From: Puccinia triticina
Taxonomy: Eukaryota; Basidiomycota; Pucciniomycetes; Pucciniales; Pucciniaceae
Direction: 5' to 3'
Length of the DNA stretch: 64,000 bases
Assembly: GCF_026914185.1 (NCBI RefSeq)
Contig: NC_070568.1
Location: 2,562,001-2,626,000 of the forward strand
In this document: positions 10,761-22,622 of the stretch, piece by piece
How positions within the stretch are numbered: position 1 is the stretch's first letter
Layout: each line of letters opens with the position of its first letter
Program-made: the position numbers and the translations under genes
The notes under the pieces: model-generated
The model's database searches: none
What the model was told of the DNA's origin: nothing
The model's input: the letters and a program-made list of their open reading frames with translations, nothing else

Positions 10761-11319
10761 GTTGTATGTTCTTGAATGGCGGTCTGGTTTGGGGCAGGAA
10801 TTCAAATTGCTCTTGTTAGTAGTGAGTACTCCATCAATTTTTTGATGCACAGGTGGAAGAGATTGGTCTGTAGAATTCTGCACCCCAAGATATATTGTGG
10901 TGTAGGAAGTTTGGTAGTGCAAATGGTAATTTTTGGTAGTGCCTAAACCAGCATTGTGGGTAGTTAAGTTACTTGACTTTCTCCACAAAATTTTGGTAAC
11001 ATAAATATCCTTTTTGCGCATTCATTGAATTCCTGTTATTAGTAAAAGATGATTTTTTAATCTTGCACTTAACAAAACAGTCCTGATGCTGACATATGTT
11101 TAACATTATGGCTGCAGAAGAATTCACTTAGCCCTCTGCACTAACACAAGGGCTAAGTTGAGCTCATTTTTGCCTAGCTTCTCACTGGTGATGAAAGGGA
11201 GATGGGGAGCCAGTTAATGTTAGCCCTGATGGGTCTGTGTGAGCTGGAGGTGTTTTGGTGGTGGAGGGGGAAATAAATGTGCTTTATTTTGGTACCAGTG
11301 GGGAATTTTGGGTGCCAGT

Positions 11320-13045
11320 GGGCTGGCTGAGCTGGATTTTAGTGTGCTGAGTTGAGCTGGGACAGAAAGAATTTGCAATGATGGGGGAGCTGGGTGAAGT
11401 GGAATTGTTGGTGCAGGGGGAGCTGCATGGGCTGATTTTTTTGGTGCAACCAGAGATGAATGAGCTGGATTTTGGGTGAGCTGGATTTTTAGGTGCAGAC
11501 AGGAGCTTGATGAGCTGGAATTTTAGGTGAGGAGGGGGCTGAAGGAGCTGAATTTTGGGTGCGAGGTGAGCTGCAGGAGCTGGATTTTAGGTGCCATTGG
11601 AGCTGGGTGAGCTGGGTTTTTGGGTGTGGGAAGGACTTTTGGGTTCAGGTGGAGCTGAATGAGCTGGATTTTGGGTGCTTGTGTGCAGAGGGAGGCTTGT
11701 GAGCAGGATTTCGGCTGCCGGGGGAGCTGGGTGAGCTGGTATTTTGTGTGCTGGACCAAGGTGCGTAAGCTGGATTTTAGGTGCTATGAGGAGGTGGGAG
11801 AGCTGGAATTTTGTGTGAAAGTGGAGCTGGGTAAGCTGGTTTTTTGGGTACAGAGGGAGCTGCATGAGCTGGATTTTTGAGTGCTGTGGGGAGCTTCATG
11901 AGCTGGATTTTGGTACTCAGAGAGCTACATGCTGATTTTTGGGTGTTGAGGAGAGATTTGTGAGCTTGTTTTTTGGATGCAGATGGCAGCTGTATGAGCT
12001 GGATTGTTGGGTGCAGAGGGAGCTGCATGAGCTGGAATTTGGGTGCGAAGGGGCATGAGCTGGAATTTGGGTGCGGAGGGGTGCTGTTTGAGATGGATTG
12101 TTAGGTGCAGAGTGAGCTGCATGAGCTGGATTTGGGGTGCAGAGGGAGCTGAATGAGCTAATTAGGATGCTGAGGGGAACTGGGTGAGCTGAATTTTGGC
12201 TTCTGAGATGAGCTGGGTTAGCTGGATTTTTGGGTACAGAGGGAGCTGGGTGGGCTGGATTTTGGAAGCTGAGGGGAGCTGGATGAGCTAGATTTTTGAG
12301 TGCAGAGGGAGCTGGCTGAGCTGGAGTTTTGGGTGCGTAGGGAGCTGGGTGAGCTGGATTTCTGGGTGCAGAGGGAGCTGGGTGAGCTGGATTCTTGGGT
12401 GCAGAGGGAGCTGGGTGAGCTTGATTTTTGGGTGCAGAGGGAGCTGCATTAGCCAGATTTCTGGGTGCAGAGGGAGCTGCATGAGCTGCGTGAGCTGGAT
12501 TTTTGCTTGCAGGGAGCTGGGTGAGCTGGATTTTTGGGTGCAGAGGGAGCTGGGTGAGCTGGATTTCTGGGTGCAAAGGGAGCTGGGTGAGCTGGATTTC
12601 TGGGTGGAGAGGGAGCTGAATGAGCTGTATTTTTGGGTTTAGAGGGAGCTGCATGAGCTGGATTTTTGGTTGCAGAGGGAGCTGGGTGAGCTGGATTTCT
12701 GGGTGCAGAGGGAGCTGGGTGAGCTGGATTTTTGGGTGCAGAGGGAGCTGGGTGAGCTGGATTTTTGGGTGCAGAGGGAGCTGGGTGAGCTGGATTTTTG
12801 GGTGCAGAGGGAGCTGGGTGAGCTGAATTTTTGGGTGCAGAGGGAGCTGGGTGAGCTGGATTTTTGGTTGCAGAGGGAGCTGGGTGAGCTGGATTTCTGG
12901 GTGGAGAGGGAGCTGTGTGAGCTGTATTTTTGCCTGCAGTGAGCTGGGTGAGCTGGATTGTGGATGTGGAGGGGAGCTGGATGGATCTTTTACACAAGGC
13001 AGAGCTGGGTGAGCTGGAATATTGAATGAACGTGCCTGAGCTGAC
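11320..13045. repeat. 33-bp minisatellite, about 50 units
   Basis: The repeat unit is GAGCTGGATTTTTGGGTGCA followed by GAGGGAGCTGGGT. The centre (12500-12900) is almost homogeneous, while the left part (11320-12200) has diverged. Because 33 bp is 11 codons, the array is open in several frames; the longest, on the minus strand (11917-13077), gives an 11-residue period of the IQLTQLPLHPK type. Open frames on both strands and the absence of a non-repetitive domain argue against a real gene, though a repeat protein on the minus strand is not excluded. Confidence 0.85.
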
Positions 13046-13399
13046 CGCAGGCAGCTCCAGTGATCCTTCCATTCCAAATGGAGGATGAGATCCTGTTTTC
13101 CACTATTTAGAATGGAATGGAATTGAAGTATTTCTTAGCCACAGGTGAGGGGGGAGGGTGATTTAGGCTGTTGACCAACCTGGATGTCGCCATCCCCACA
13201 GCTGGGTATTGATGACGTCACCATTCCTATGCTGTGGGCGGCACGGGCAGAATCCTTCAGCTTAAACTTGTGCTGTGCCCGATAACCACATAACTTTACC
13301 GCTTGAACTTCTTTGCGAAGTCCAAGCAATAAGCAAAAGACAATACATAATCACAGGGTAAATCTTTGATTCCCAATGTGGAAGAAAAAAAAAATTGGA

Positions 13400-15780
13400 G
13401 GCTCACTAGCAACGCATGCCGAGCTTCACTTCAGGAATGAACCCTCTCGCCGGCCGAGCACGTCCCCGGTGAATATACTAGAGTACTTAGGACTGAGGTA
13501 TTCTCAAGTAACATAATAAACTCACCTTGGAAGCGAGCATACTTGTACCTGCTCGCTGGGAAGAGATCTTACCCAATAAGTGGCTACTCGGTGCTTGCCA
13601 CAGAGGAACCATCCTGAACCTTCCCACCAAGCAGGTGCTGCAGCGGTTTACGGGATCCTTTCTTGGCCAGCAGGCAGCAACAAGGAGGAGGAATCCCCTC
13701 CCGCCAGGAAGGGTTCTCGCACCCCTCGAGCCAGCAGGCAGCAACAAGGAGGAGGAATCCCCTCCCGCTAGGAAGGGTTCTTGCACCCCTCGAGCACGGC
13801 TTGTGTAAATTTTGTGCTTTCCAGTGATCAATGTCTTTTTTGTTGAGACAATAGAACCTCCCTAAATTCTCGCCGTTCCGGCCATAGGGTACGGCAACGT
13901 GGCAGATTAATGTGCATTTCATTATTTGTCAAATATTGTCCCCATTGGTCGCTGATGTACATAAGGATCAGCATCTTCATTATGCATTTTCCGGGACTTC
14001 TTGCTGCCAGTTTCGCCCACCGGTTGAGCGACTTTCTAGCGCAGAAACACCAATCCCGGACTGTTGCAAGATTTCCATTCTCAGCACACCTTTTTCGTCG
14101 CTCCGGTTACAAGACTAGTCATCCCCTAGCCGATCATGCATCACTGCGCAGAATCTTCGCACACTGTTAATCTGCTCCCCTCAATCTGTTGCATGTCAGT
14201 GGAACTTGTACTACCACCCCTTTTCCCTCGCAATCATCTGGCCTATATTCCCATCTTGTGCGCCGCTGTGTCTGTGTTGTATGAGATATGTTGTTGCCCC
14301 CATCTCAATATAAACGGATGATCTTGATTGTCAGCGACTACTGCACTCCAACTGTGTAGTTTGGCCACCAAGGTACAGATTCGGAGGAGAAGACCTTGAG
14401 GAGATTCAAGAAGTTTCTTATATGCTTGATTCCTAGTGTCTTCCTTGCCCCACTCAGTTGAATTTGCGAACTACAGTCTCCCAATCATCAGTCGACCTTG
14501 TTTGCTTCTCAGATGAACATATACATTATAATTCAATACAGCTGCTTGTTGACAGCGTCGGGCTGGCCAGCTAGTCCAAAGCGGAGCCCAACCGCCCTCA
14601 TCGCAATAGCTGTCCCGCCGAAAGCGCAGTTCTCCCTCGCGGAGGGCAGTTCTTCCAAAAGGGGCTCTTCCTTGCGGAGGGGAGTGCTTCCAAAAGTATT
14701 TCTCCCTTGCAAGTTCTTCGGCAAGCCGTTCTCCCTCGCGGAGGAGGGCAGTTCTCCCGCCGAAAGCAGTTCTCTCTTGCGAGGGCAGTCTTTCCGATTC
14801 CCTTGTTCTGAGCCAACCGATGATATTGATTTCATCCGTTGGTAATCTCCTGTTTTTCATTTGCCTCGGTGGCCAAGGGTGATTCCATTGGTTGGAAATG
14901 TACACCCGGGGAGTCCTGCGATGAGGATATCCCAAGGAATCCTTGAGGGTTCCCCGTAGTGCCCCTGCGCGAGGTTGGACCAGCGGCTGCTGGTCCACAC
15001 GTTCATGTTGTGTTACCGGGAGCGTAGCGGGAGGTGGGTGGAGTCCATGGAACCGTCCAGCCCCTCCCTGTACGCGCCAAAGCCTGAGCACGCACGAGGC
15101 TTTGACAGCTGTACGCGCCCAATGGCGCTGGACACCGGAGATAGCGGCTTACAGGCAACAGGGGAGGTCGACAGCTACCTCCCAGAGACTTCAGGGTCTG
15201 AAGCTCCCCCCAGAGTCCTCTCCTCCCTCATCGGACTTCCTTCCTCTCCGTCTTCCTCTCGGACACTTCCGAACTTTTTCTTCAGCGCACTCAGGATCAC
15301 GCTGCCCCCTCCGAACTAGAATTTTCGCAACCATCCCGCCCGCCCTGCTCAAGTCTAGGAAAGGGCTAGACACTCACATCCGTGAGGGTCTAGCACCTTC
15401 GCCCTCACTCCCTCCGGGGGCTTTCTGCTCCGGGAGGATCCGGTCCACTGCCTTCCTCTCCCTCTGGGACTTCTCCCCGTCGAGTGCCCCCTCCCGGGAC
15501 ACTCTGTACGACGGGAGGTGTTGCAGGAACGCAGATCAAGGACCGGGGACAATTCCTCCCCCCGTCCCACACACGAGGGTCTTGGGAAGTCACTCCCTGA
15601 CTTCCGGGACCCTCACTATGTGAGCAATTAGCTATGGCACACTTAGACAAAGAGAGAACGCGGTGCGGCCCGCAGCCGCATCCTCAAAGCAAGATGGTGC
15701 GGCAGGGCCCGGGAGGAGCACACACGGCAGGTCGTGTGACATCCCCGCCCGGGATATCCTAGACTAAGCCAGACCTCCCC
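13400..15780. other. GC-rich stretch without an assignable gene
   Basis: This 2.4-kb stretch is richer in GC than its surroundings and has long overlapping frames on both strands (for example 14943-15623 plus, 14471-15091 minus). None shows a recognisable domain or a convincing exon structure. The part 14620-14800 repeats GTTCTCCCTCGCGGAGGGCA-like words several times with inverted CTCGCGGAG/CTCCGCGAG segments. It may include captured host exons, but I cannot support one. Confidence 0.4.
13667..13794. repeat. 64-bp tandem duplication
   Basis: Two units start CCAGCAGGCAGCAACAAGGA at 13667 and 13731 and differ by only a couple of bases. Each contains the inverted words GGAGGAGGAATCCCCTCCC, so each unit can fold. 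Confidence 0.9.
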
Positions 15781-15914
15781 GCGGCGTCCAGGTTAGAATG
15801 GACGTGCTCTCCACCAAATGCCGGATCACGGGGGCTTCTCGTGATGATCATATTCCGCCCGCCGTGCAATCCACGTGGAGCACGGTACCGAGCTGGTGAA
15901 AAAGACCTGCACCA

Positions 15915-15995
15915 ACAAATGATGCCGATGGGATTCGAACCAGGGCAAACCTGGCAGCGCTGATTAGCGGCTACGCTACTCCAGATTGTGAAATG
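15915..15995 (-). ncRNA. tRNA-like / SINE-like pol III promoter remnant
   Basis: On the minus strand a B-box GGTTCGAATCC lies at 15932-15942 and an A-box-like TAGCGTAGCCG about 26 nt upstream of it, followed by CCCATCGGCATCA. The A-B spacing is short for a tRNA, and the T stem pairs only two base pairs beside the loop. An intact tRNA is therefore unlikely. A tRNA-derived SINE head or decayed tRNA gene fits best. Confidence 0.4.
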
Positions 15996-16011
15996 CCCTC
16001 GTCTATAAATA

Positions 16012-16045
16012 CTAGGGTTTAAAGGCGGCTCCGCCGCCCCGTGAC
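16012..16045 (-). mobile_element. Helitron B 3' terminus
   Basis: Read on the minus strand this is CGGGGCGGCGGAGCCGCC (hairpin GGCGG/CCGCC), TTTAAACC, then CTAG ending at 16012, followed by T (A at 16011 on plus). It matches the 3' ends of Helitrons A, C, D and E. The nearest 5' end in the right orientation is at 31927, which would make a 15.9-kb element filled with other insertions. There is no coding empty site to prove that pairing. Confidence 0.7.
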
Positions 16046-16352
16046 CAATATTGCAAGGTGTTGCAGATGGAGCTCCTGCTGGTGAGTAGAGATAAGTAAT
16101 GCATTTGTATTTTGTAGGGACATGGCGTAGATTCAATACCAGGATAGAGGCGCTGACTGTTGGGGAAGCCATTGAGGTGATGAAGTTGCATTATTGGTAA
16201 GAATGGAGGGACTGGTTTTTTTGGCTATCTTCAGGGCATTTATTGAGAACTGGCCGTTTTATTCAATTCTTGGTGCCCTGAAAGGGAGTCCAGAATTGTG
16301 TATAGCCTGAGGCGCGACCTCCAACCTATCCCGGGACACGGTCACAGCTTTC

Positions 16353-16736
16353 TGGTATTGGCAAACGGCCTGTTCCAGGAATTGGTAAATCCCAGAAAAA
16401 CATGCTATCCCGGGACACGGTTGCAGTATCCCGGAATTGGCAAACATCCTCTTCTGGGAATGTGTCGGGCTGGGATTAAATCCTGGGTGGGGAATAGCAT
16501 CCTAATTGTATCTTAGGAAACACTCTCAGTTTCCCGGATTTGGAGGAGGTATTGGCGAACGTCCTCTTCTGGGGATTGGCAAGGCCCGCAGAAAAATGCT
16601 ACCCTGGCACGGTCGCAGTTTCCTGGAATTGGGGAACATCCTCTTCCGGGAGTGTGTAGTGCTGGGATTAATTCCTGGGTGTGGAATAGCATCCTATCCC
16701 GGGAAATAGTCTCAGTCTACCGGACTTGGAGGAAAT
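16353..16736. repeat. 192-bp tandem duplication
   Basis: Two diverged units carry GGTATTGGCAAACGGCCTGT... at 16353 and GGTATTGGCGAACGTCCTCT at 16548. Both include CACGGTYGCAGT (16416 and 16608), TGTGTNGNGCTGGGATTAA and GGAATAGCATCCTA. A partial third copy lies to the left from about 16320. Confidence 0.75.
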
Positions 16737-17224
16737 CCAAAGCTTCCCATTCTTGTAGGTGATATTTCCATATTTCAACAATATGCAAATGGGAATGCCT
16801 CCATGTTTCAACAATATGCAGAAGTGAATGCCGACAATTTTGGCACTTTTGGAAGTGTATGCATACATCAGGGGGAAAAGGAAAAATTAGATTTTGATGG
16901 AGGTAATTGGTTTGAAAAAGGAAGGAAGGAATATATTGGGGGGAAAGGTATAAAAGGACATGGAGTGTGGAATAGTAGAGGTCATCGCTTGGCTCTTGCT
17001 TGGTGCCAATTGCTTAAAGAGCCAAGTGGTCAACAAGATTTTGTACCTGTAGAACTGTTTACGGCTGGGGGAGATGCTGCCAAATTTTTTTTTGGGGTGT
17101 GCCTTTTGTTCCGCTTAATGTTAAACTGTTAATATGTGACCCACTCAAGAAGCCGTTTGCAAATCAATTTTCCATCAAAGTTTTTTTTCAACTTTTTGTT
17201 TCTTCCTTTCAATTACATATTTTC

Positions 17225-17480
17225 TCGAACTTTCAACACTTCAGGACCAGCCTGAGCTAGTACTGGTTGGAAGTGAAAAAAAAAGGTTGTGTTGGTGGAA
17301 CCAACATGGTCTCCACAAGTTACAAGAGTGTGCTTCGTGGAACCGATGGGGAAAAGTGACAAACCCGTTGGTTCCACGGGGAAAATGATGTTCTGTGGAA
17401 CCAACAAGCTTACCAAGCACTTACCGAGCTGATCCTTGTCGGTTCCACAGATCTACAGCTCCTTGTTGGATCCACGAACC
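17225..17480. repeat. GTTGGTTCCAC inverted-word cluster
   Basis: At least six copies of TGGAACCAACA or its complement GTTGGTTCCAC occur in mixed orientation (17290-17310, 17335-17345, 17365-17380, 17393-17408, 17437-17450, 17463-17477). This gives overlapping hairpins. No gene is seen. Confidence 0.55.
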
Positions 17481-17639
17481 TGCTGGCAAGGAAGTACCCC
17501 CCGCGTGTAGCCGAGTTTTCTTTCCTCGGTGTGCGCCGCGCAATGAGAGATCGCGGCTAGGGTTGTTGGTGCCACCTTTTTGCAAGGTGCGCACCTAGGG
17601 GCGCCGGCCGAGCGTCCAATGCATGGTGCCTTGGGATGG

Positions 17640-18345
17640 AAGCGCCAGGACCCTGGAAACCTCCTATAAATGGGGGTAATGAAAATGTATGAATTTTTTT
17701 GGCAAAAACCCAAAATGGTAGGCACAAAAATGGTATGAATGGGATTGTTTGGCCTCAATGGTAAGCACTTAAGTGTATGAAATTTTTCCTGGGTAAGGGA
17801 GGGTAGTAACTAAGATGTATGAAATTCCTGAGAGTGTACCAGAAAAGCCCCCTGCCCCCCCACCCCCCTCAGCAGCACACCTTGTCTCAAGGCCTGTACC
17901 ATAGGGCATCAAAATTCAATTTTCCCAATTTTATCTCCCTCCATACTTCTTAAAAGTCAAGCTGAAAATCACTAGGAGGCATTCTTGAGCCCAAAAGTGA
18001 GGAATTTCAACAATTGAACCCTCCTGTTGTTTTCAATTTTTGTGTAGAGGACAAGAAAAGGGGGAATTTTGCAAAATTGAAGGCTTTGAAGCACAGGCCC
18101 TTAATTTTGGTACCCCACCTTGGTGCCCCAAAGTCTTTTTTTTCTTTCGCTTTTTGCCCCCTCCCCCTCGGCAGCAATGTTAGGCATTAAAGATGTATGA
18201 AAAACTCAAAAATCCCCTGAGGGTAGGCATGAAACACGTATGAATCAAGTCAAACAATGCATGAATTTTGGCTGAATTCCAAAATTTACATTACCCCCAT
18301 TGATAGGGGGTTTCCAGGGTCCTGCGGCGCCCCCTTTTCTTGTCT
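17640..18345. mobile_element. TIR element, about 0.7 kb
   Basis: The left arm CAGGACCCTGGAAACCTCCT, then ATAAATGGGGGTAATG (17648-17683), is inverted at the right as CATTACCCCCATTGATAGGG, then GGTTTCCAGGGTCCTG (18288-18324). Just outside both arms are GCGCC words. The interior repeats ATGTATGAA(A) about six times, near both ends, and encodes nothing recognisable. The structure fits a non-autonomous DNA transposon. Confidence 0.75.
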
Positions 18346-18416
18346 TTTTTAGTGTTGCAGTATATTTTGAATCATAATATATATATGTACATGAAATTTC
18401 AAAATCTTATGTGGCA

Positions 18417-18563
18417 ATTAGGGTTCTCAAAGTTGAAAACATACAAATGTGACATGCTGCCATACACACATTTTTTGCAGGGAAGCTTTTGACAGCCCCT
18501 GCAAATAAAGTTGTATGTTTACATGACATATGCCACTATGTCGCAACTTTGAGAACCCCTAAT
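18417..18563. mobile_element. 147-bp MITE
   Basis: ATTAGGGTTCTCAAAGTTG at 18417 is inverted as CAACTTTGAGAACCCCTAAT ending at 18563, with further inward pairing (ACATAC/GTATGT). There is no coding content. Confidence 0.8.
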
Positions 18564-18603
18564 GAATCAAGTAAATAAATTTGAAATAAAATAAGGGAAA
18601 TGG

Positions 18604-18803
18604 TAGGGTTCTCCAAGTTGGGTGACATAAAATCATAGCATAATATACTCTTGGGCTAAAGGTCAAAAAGTTGATATGGAATCTGTAATGTGATCTACTA
18701 TCATCCCTCTACCCCCATCAAATTGGTCCATATCAGTTTTTCAACATTGAAATTGAACCCATAAGGCTGAAAATTTGTATGTTTTGAACTTTGAGAACCC
18801 TAA
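18604..18803. mobile_element. About 200-bp MITE, related to its left neighbour
   Basis: TAGGGTTCTCCAAGTTGGG at 18604 is inverted as GAACTTTGAGAACCCTA ending near 18803. It shares the AGGGTTCTC terminus with 18417-18563 but has a different centre, including an ATAAAATCATA word as in the 1.1-1.9 kb element. Confidence 0.65.
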
Positions 18804-18806
18804 TTG

Positions 18807-20340
18807 AGGGTTAGACCAAAAAAACCTTTGGGAATTTGGAATCAGCAGGTTTTTCCTGGATGCTGCAGTCAAGGCTGATAACTCTTTCAGCCAACTTAGC
18901 TAATTCCCTCCTTGGGGGAGCCTCCACAAAGAGAGGGACTCAGTTAAGTTAGCTCTTTCAGATGGCTGAGGTTGGTTTTATGTCAATCCAATCCACTCTC
19001 CTGTTTGTCTTTGTTGTGGGCTGGGGTTATCATTCCTTCCCCAGCCCAGTCGTGTATTTTACTTTTTTGGCTGCTAGAACTTCTACTAGGTTCAAGTTGC
19101 CTAGGATGGCCCGGTGTGGAACTACTCAAGGGGGAGAATAGAGCTTGGAAGGGAAATGGATAGCAACACTAGTACTAATGTAAGCTATGCAAGGGTGCTG
19201 ATGAGGCTGCCTTCCTGAATAATGCTGAGGGGATGAGAGTAACACTAAGAAAAAGAAGAAAAAGGTGTGGCTGATTTCTGCTTGATCTTAGGAGCTAGTA
19301 CTATGAGCTTTAACTACTGACTACTGAGGGTAAGAGAGTTGGAGGAGTGATGAGAGTGGGGAATGCAATGGCAAGGTTTAATGGCAAGGAGTTGATGAGA
19401 ATGGGCACTTATAATTTCTGTATCTAAAATTATCTATAAATTCTGCATAAGGTACAAGTGAGGGGGGAAAGACAGTTCTTATATGAAGGAAGGATGAACA
19501 CAGACAATAAGGAGTTCTGGCTATGAGAATGAAGGTTGTACAAATGAGGAAGAGTGATGTGAACATAGTAACAGTATGTAATGATGAGCAATGCTGAAAG
19601 GGGAATGCTGGTTATGGGAATAAAAGAATGTACTAATGGGGAAGAGTGATGAGAACATAGTAACTACTTGTAATGATGAGCACTACTGAAAGAGGTAAGC
19701 ACAGATCCAATGATGTAATGTGTACAATAGGCATAGTACATAATGAGAAATGTATGTAAAGGGTTTAGTATGTGAGAATAAATATGTAAAAGGAATTTAC
19801 TGTAATGATTCAAGTAGGTTACTAATGAAATGAGTATTGTAACTAATGAAGAATGTAGGTTGTCTGTAAGTCTTATATCCTTATATAACTACTGAACCAT
19901 TGAAGATAAGGGGGTACTATGTATGAGTGACTATAGGTGAAATTTGGCGTAGAATCTGAATATGCAATAATAATGAAGTATTTGTGAAGGTTTATGGGGG
20001 AAATGGGAAATGTAATGATGAATGTATGTAAAGAAAAGCAATAAAATACTACTTATGGTTTGGAATGGAGCACCACACCAGAAGCTACACCAGTAGCTCC
20101 CCAAGCCCTCCAAGTGTGGGATAAGTTTGGCACTCTCCTCCCTCCTTTCCACTTTTTATTCCATTCTGCCTGTTGCCGCCGCAGCTGACAGATGGGGTGG
20201 AAAATGGGAGGATTGAGTAGAGACTTCACGTTCTTCTAAGCTGTGAATCTCTTGTGCTCCGTAGGAGTATCAAGCCCTGGGGTCAGAGCCTGACGGGTGG
20301 GCAGGACCCCTAACTGGGTGGGTGGGTGGGGGCGAAAATT
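18807..20340. other. Intergenic, with a 91-bp tandem duplication at 19511-19692
   Basis: Two units, GGAGTTCTGGCTATGAGAAT at 19511 and GGAATGCTGGTTATGGGAAT at 19602, continue through GAAGAGTGATG-GAACATAGTAAC and TAATGATGAGCA. The rest of the interval is purine-skewed AT-rich sequence with no supported gene. Confidence 0.6.
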
Positions 20341-20600
20341 TTTCCTGCAAGGAGACGGCGGATTGAGTTCGGCGTTTGGCGTTTGCGCTAGAGTACCGGT
20401 TTGGCCAGGAGTGTCCAGCCGGTACCGGTTGGTCCTCCGCCAACTAGGTTTGCGCCCCAGTTGCTGCGAACTCGGGCTGCGCGGCGCGCTGATATTGCCT
20501 CAGGTCTACTTCTCTATGGCGCGCTTGCGCTGCATGCCGTCTGCACTACTACCGCTCCTTGGACTAGGCCCACCTCCCGCTTTGCTTCCGGTAAGCTACC
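20341..20600 (+). other. GC-rich exon-like patch, unassigned
   Basis: A sharp GC-rich island within AT-rich DNA has two open plus frames and a possible donor (GTAAGC) at 20590. No domain is recognised in either frame. It might be a captured host exon, but the choice of frame is not supported. Confidence 0.25.
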
Positions 20601-20904
20601 AGGTAATATTCCAAGAACAATGAGTCAAAGTGTAATCATCATTCAGTAAGGAAGGATCAAACAGGGAATACAACTTGGCTATAGACATGTACTATGTAGG
20701 CTGATCTACGCTAATACACTATCTTAACAAGGGACTGAGTCCTTTCAATGACCAGTCTGCACTTGTCATCAAGAGGACTCACCTCCCCAAGCCTCAAGGC
20801 ACACAAACAGGGAGCACCTAGAGTGTGAGCCTGTGCCTCCAAAGTGACCACAGGACACAAGAGAAATGGGGGACACTGGTTGTATTTCTTGGGATAAAGA
20901 ACTA

Positions 20905-20935
20905 CAAACAGAAGGAGAGAAAAAGAGAGAGAGAA

Positions 20936-20968
<33 letters not shown>

Positions 20969-20992
20969 AAGGGAAAGAGAGAGAGAAAGATA
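20905..20992 (+). repeat. GA-rich microsatellite
   Basis: Impure (GA)n/(GAAA)n tract. Its complementary CT-rich partner lies at 22200-22233 as part of the inverted-repeat structure. Confidence 0.9.
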
Positions 20993-22486
20993 TGATCTGG
21001 AGGGGTTCTATCTACTCTTTATAAGAGGATCCTCAAAGTCAACTTTAACCACCTGCAAAAGTGGTAATGACAGCTGTGCCAGACCAACAGGGGCTACAGC
21101 CTCCGCGTGCACCAAGGAGACGGTGGGGGGGACCCAGAATAGTAAACTAATCTGCTCTTATTTTTAGAAATCAGTCTAGGATTAACAGAGTAACCTTGAT
21201 CTTGGGAGGGGTTGGTGTGAAGAGAAATAAAGAAGAAGCAATCAAGAGACACAGAGTAGCACTGTGGATAATCAAGGTTCAAAGAAAGAGTATACTTACT
21301 GTCAATATCCTAGGCACCTGTGACAGTAGGTATACTGGGAGTGTGGTATCCTCTCTGGTGGTGATCCTGGGCTATCTGTGGGTGTCAGCCTTAGAGTCAA
21401 CTCAGCTGACCTAAAGTCTGCCTTTTTCTACTTTTTACATATGAATTACTTCATATCTTTTTCACATTTAGAGATAAAATTATTTTGACTTCATATTCTG
21501 TTTCCTCATGCAATTTTAACCCTAGTTACAACGTACCAATTCTTTGTAACTCTACTCCTTCCCTGAGTTATTGAGTTGTAGCGCGCATGCGCAGTTGTGA
21601 CGTGTCAGTGCTACCAGGCACGCCAAACCACATGTACATATGTAAATTACATAAGCAAACTGTGAAAATTTTCGTAGTCAGGATTCCCCTTGCCTGAGGC
21701 GGATCTACAGACTTCTGCACACCAGAACCACACCACAGATAACCCAGGATCACCACCAAAGAGTTTACAACACTCCCAGTATACCTACCGTCACAGGCGC
21801 CTAGGATATTGACAGCAAGTCACCTCTTTCACTGAACCTTGCTTATCTCAGAGGTACAACTCTGTGTCTGCTTGAATTGCTCTTCTTTTGCTGGCCTTTG
21901 CCTTATCCTTGATCACAGGGCTGCCCCTGCTAAACATCATTCTTTTTCTGTGCTTTTTGTAAGAAACAAACCACATAGGTTTCCCTTTAAAGAACCTTGA
22001 CTATCCAGAAGGAAGCTAAAAAATTGTGTCTGGATTAAACTTGTCTAATCCAGAAGCCCTCCACGTTTCTTTGGTGAGAGGAGGCTGTTGCACTCTCTAG
22101 CACAGCTTGGCAGCACTCTTCTAAAGAGGTAGCATTGCCAGTGGACGTGCATTCCCACCAGAATAACCTTGAATATCTGCTTAATCTTGAATCTGCTCAG
22201 TCTCTTTCTCTCTCTTTCTCTCTCTCTCTCTCTTATATTTGTAGTTTCTTTATCCCAAGAAATCCAAAAATTACCCCCCATTTTCTTGTGTCCTGTTGTC
22301 ACTATAGAGATTTAGGCTCACAGTGGGTGTGGTTCTGGGTGTCTGATTTCTGTTGATCCCCCTCAGGCAAGGGAGATCCTGACTTCAAAAATTTTCACAG
22401 TTTGCTCATGTAATTACATATGTACATGTGGTTTGCGTGCCTGGTAGCCCTGCCACGTCACAACTGCGCATGCGCGCCATAACTCT

Positions 22487-22622
22487 CATTGAGTCGCGGG
22501 ACTCAATGGTAATTTATTGAGTCGCGGGACTCAATTGTAATTCATTGAGTCGCGGGACTCAATTGTAATTCATTGAGTCGCGGGACTCAATTGTAATTCA
22601 TTGAGTCGCGGGACACAATTGG
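22487..22622. repeat. 28-bp tandem palindromic repeat, five copies
   Basis: The unit ATTGAGTCGCGGGACTCAAT plus TGTAATTC is repeated five times; the last copy has GGACACAAT. Each copy is a hairpin with arms TTGAGTC/GACTCAA and loop GCGG. The array sits at the junction of two inverted-repeat arms. Confidence 0.9.

Noticed and set aside
10381..10775. ORFs with VWVWVW or PTPTPKP runs
   Set aside because: Translation of the GGGTGT repeat.
11917..13077. 386-codon minus-strand repeat protein
   Set aside because: Overlapping frames on both strands are equally open, there is no unique domain and no splice pattern; kept as a minisatellite with a caveat.
14943..15623. 226-codon ORF as a gene
   Set aside because: GC-rich DNA with equally long frames on the other strand and no recognisable domain.
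15915..15995. Intact tRNA gene
   Set aside because: A- to B-box spacing is too short and the T stem does not pair properly.
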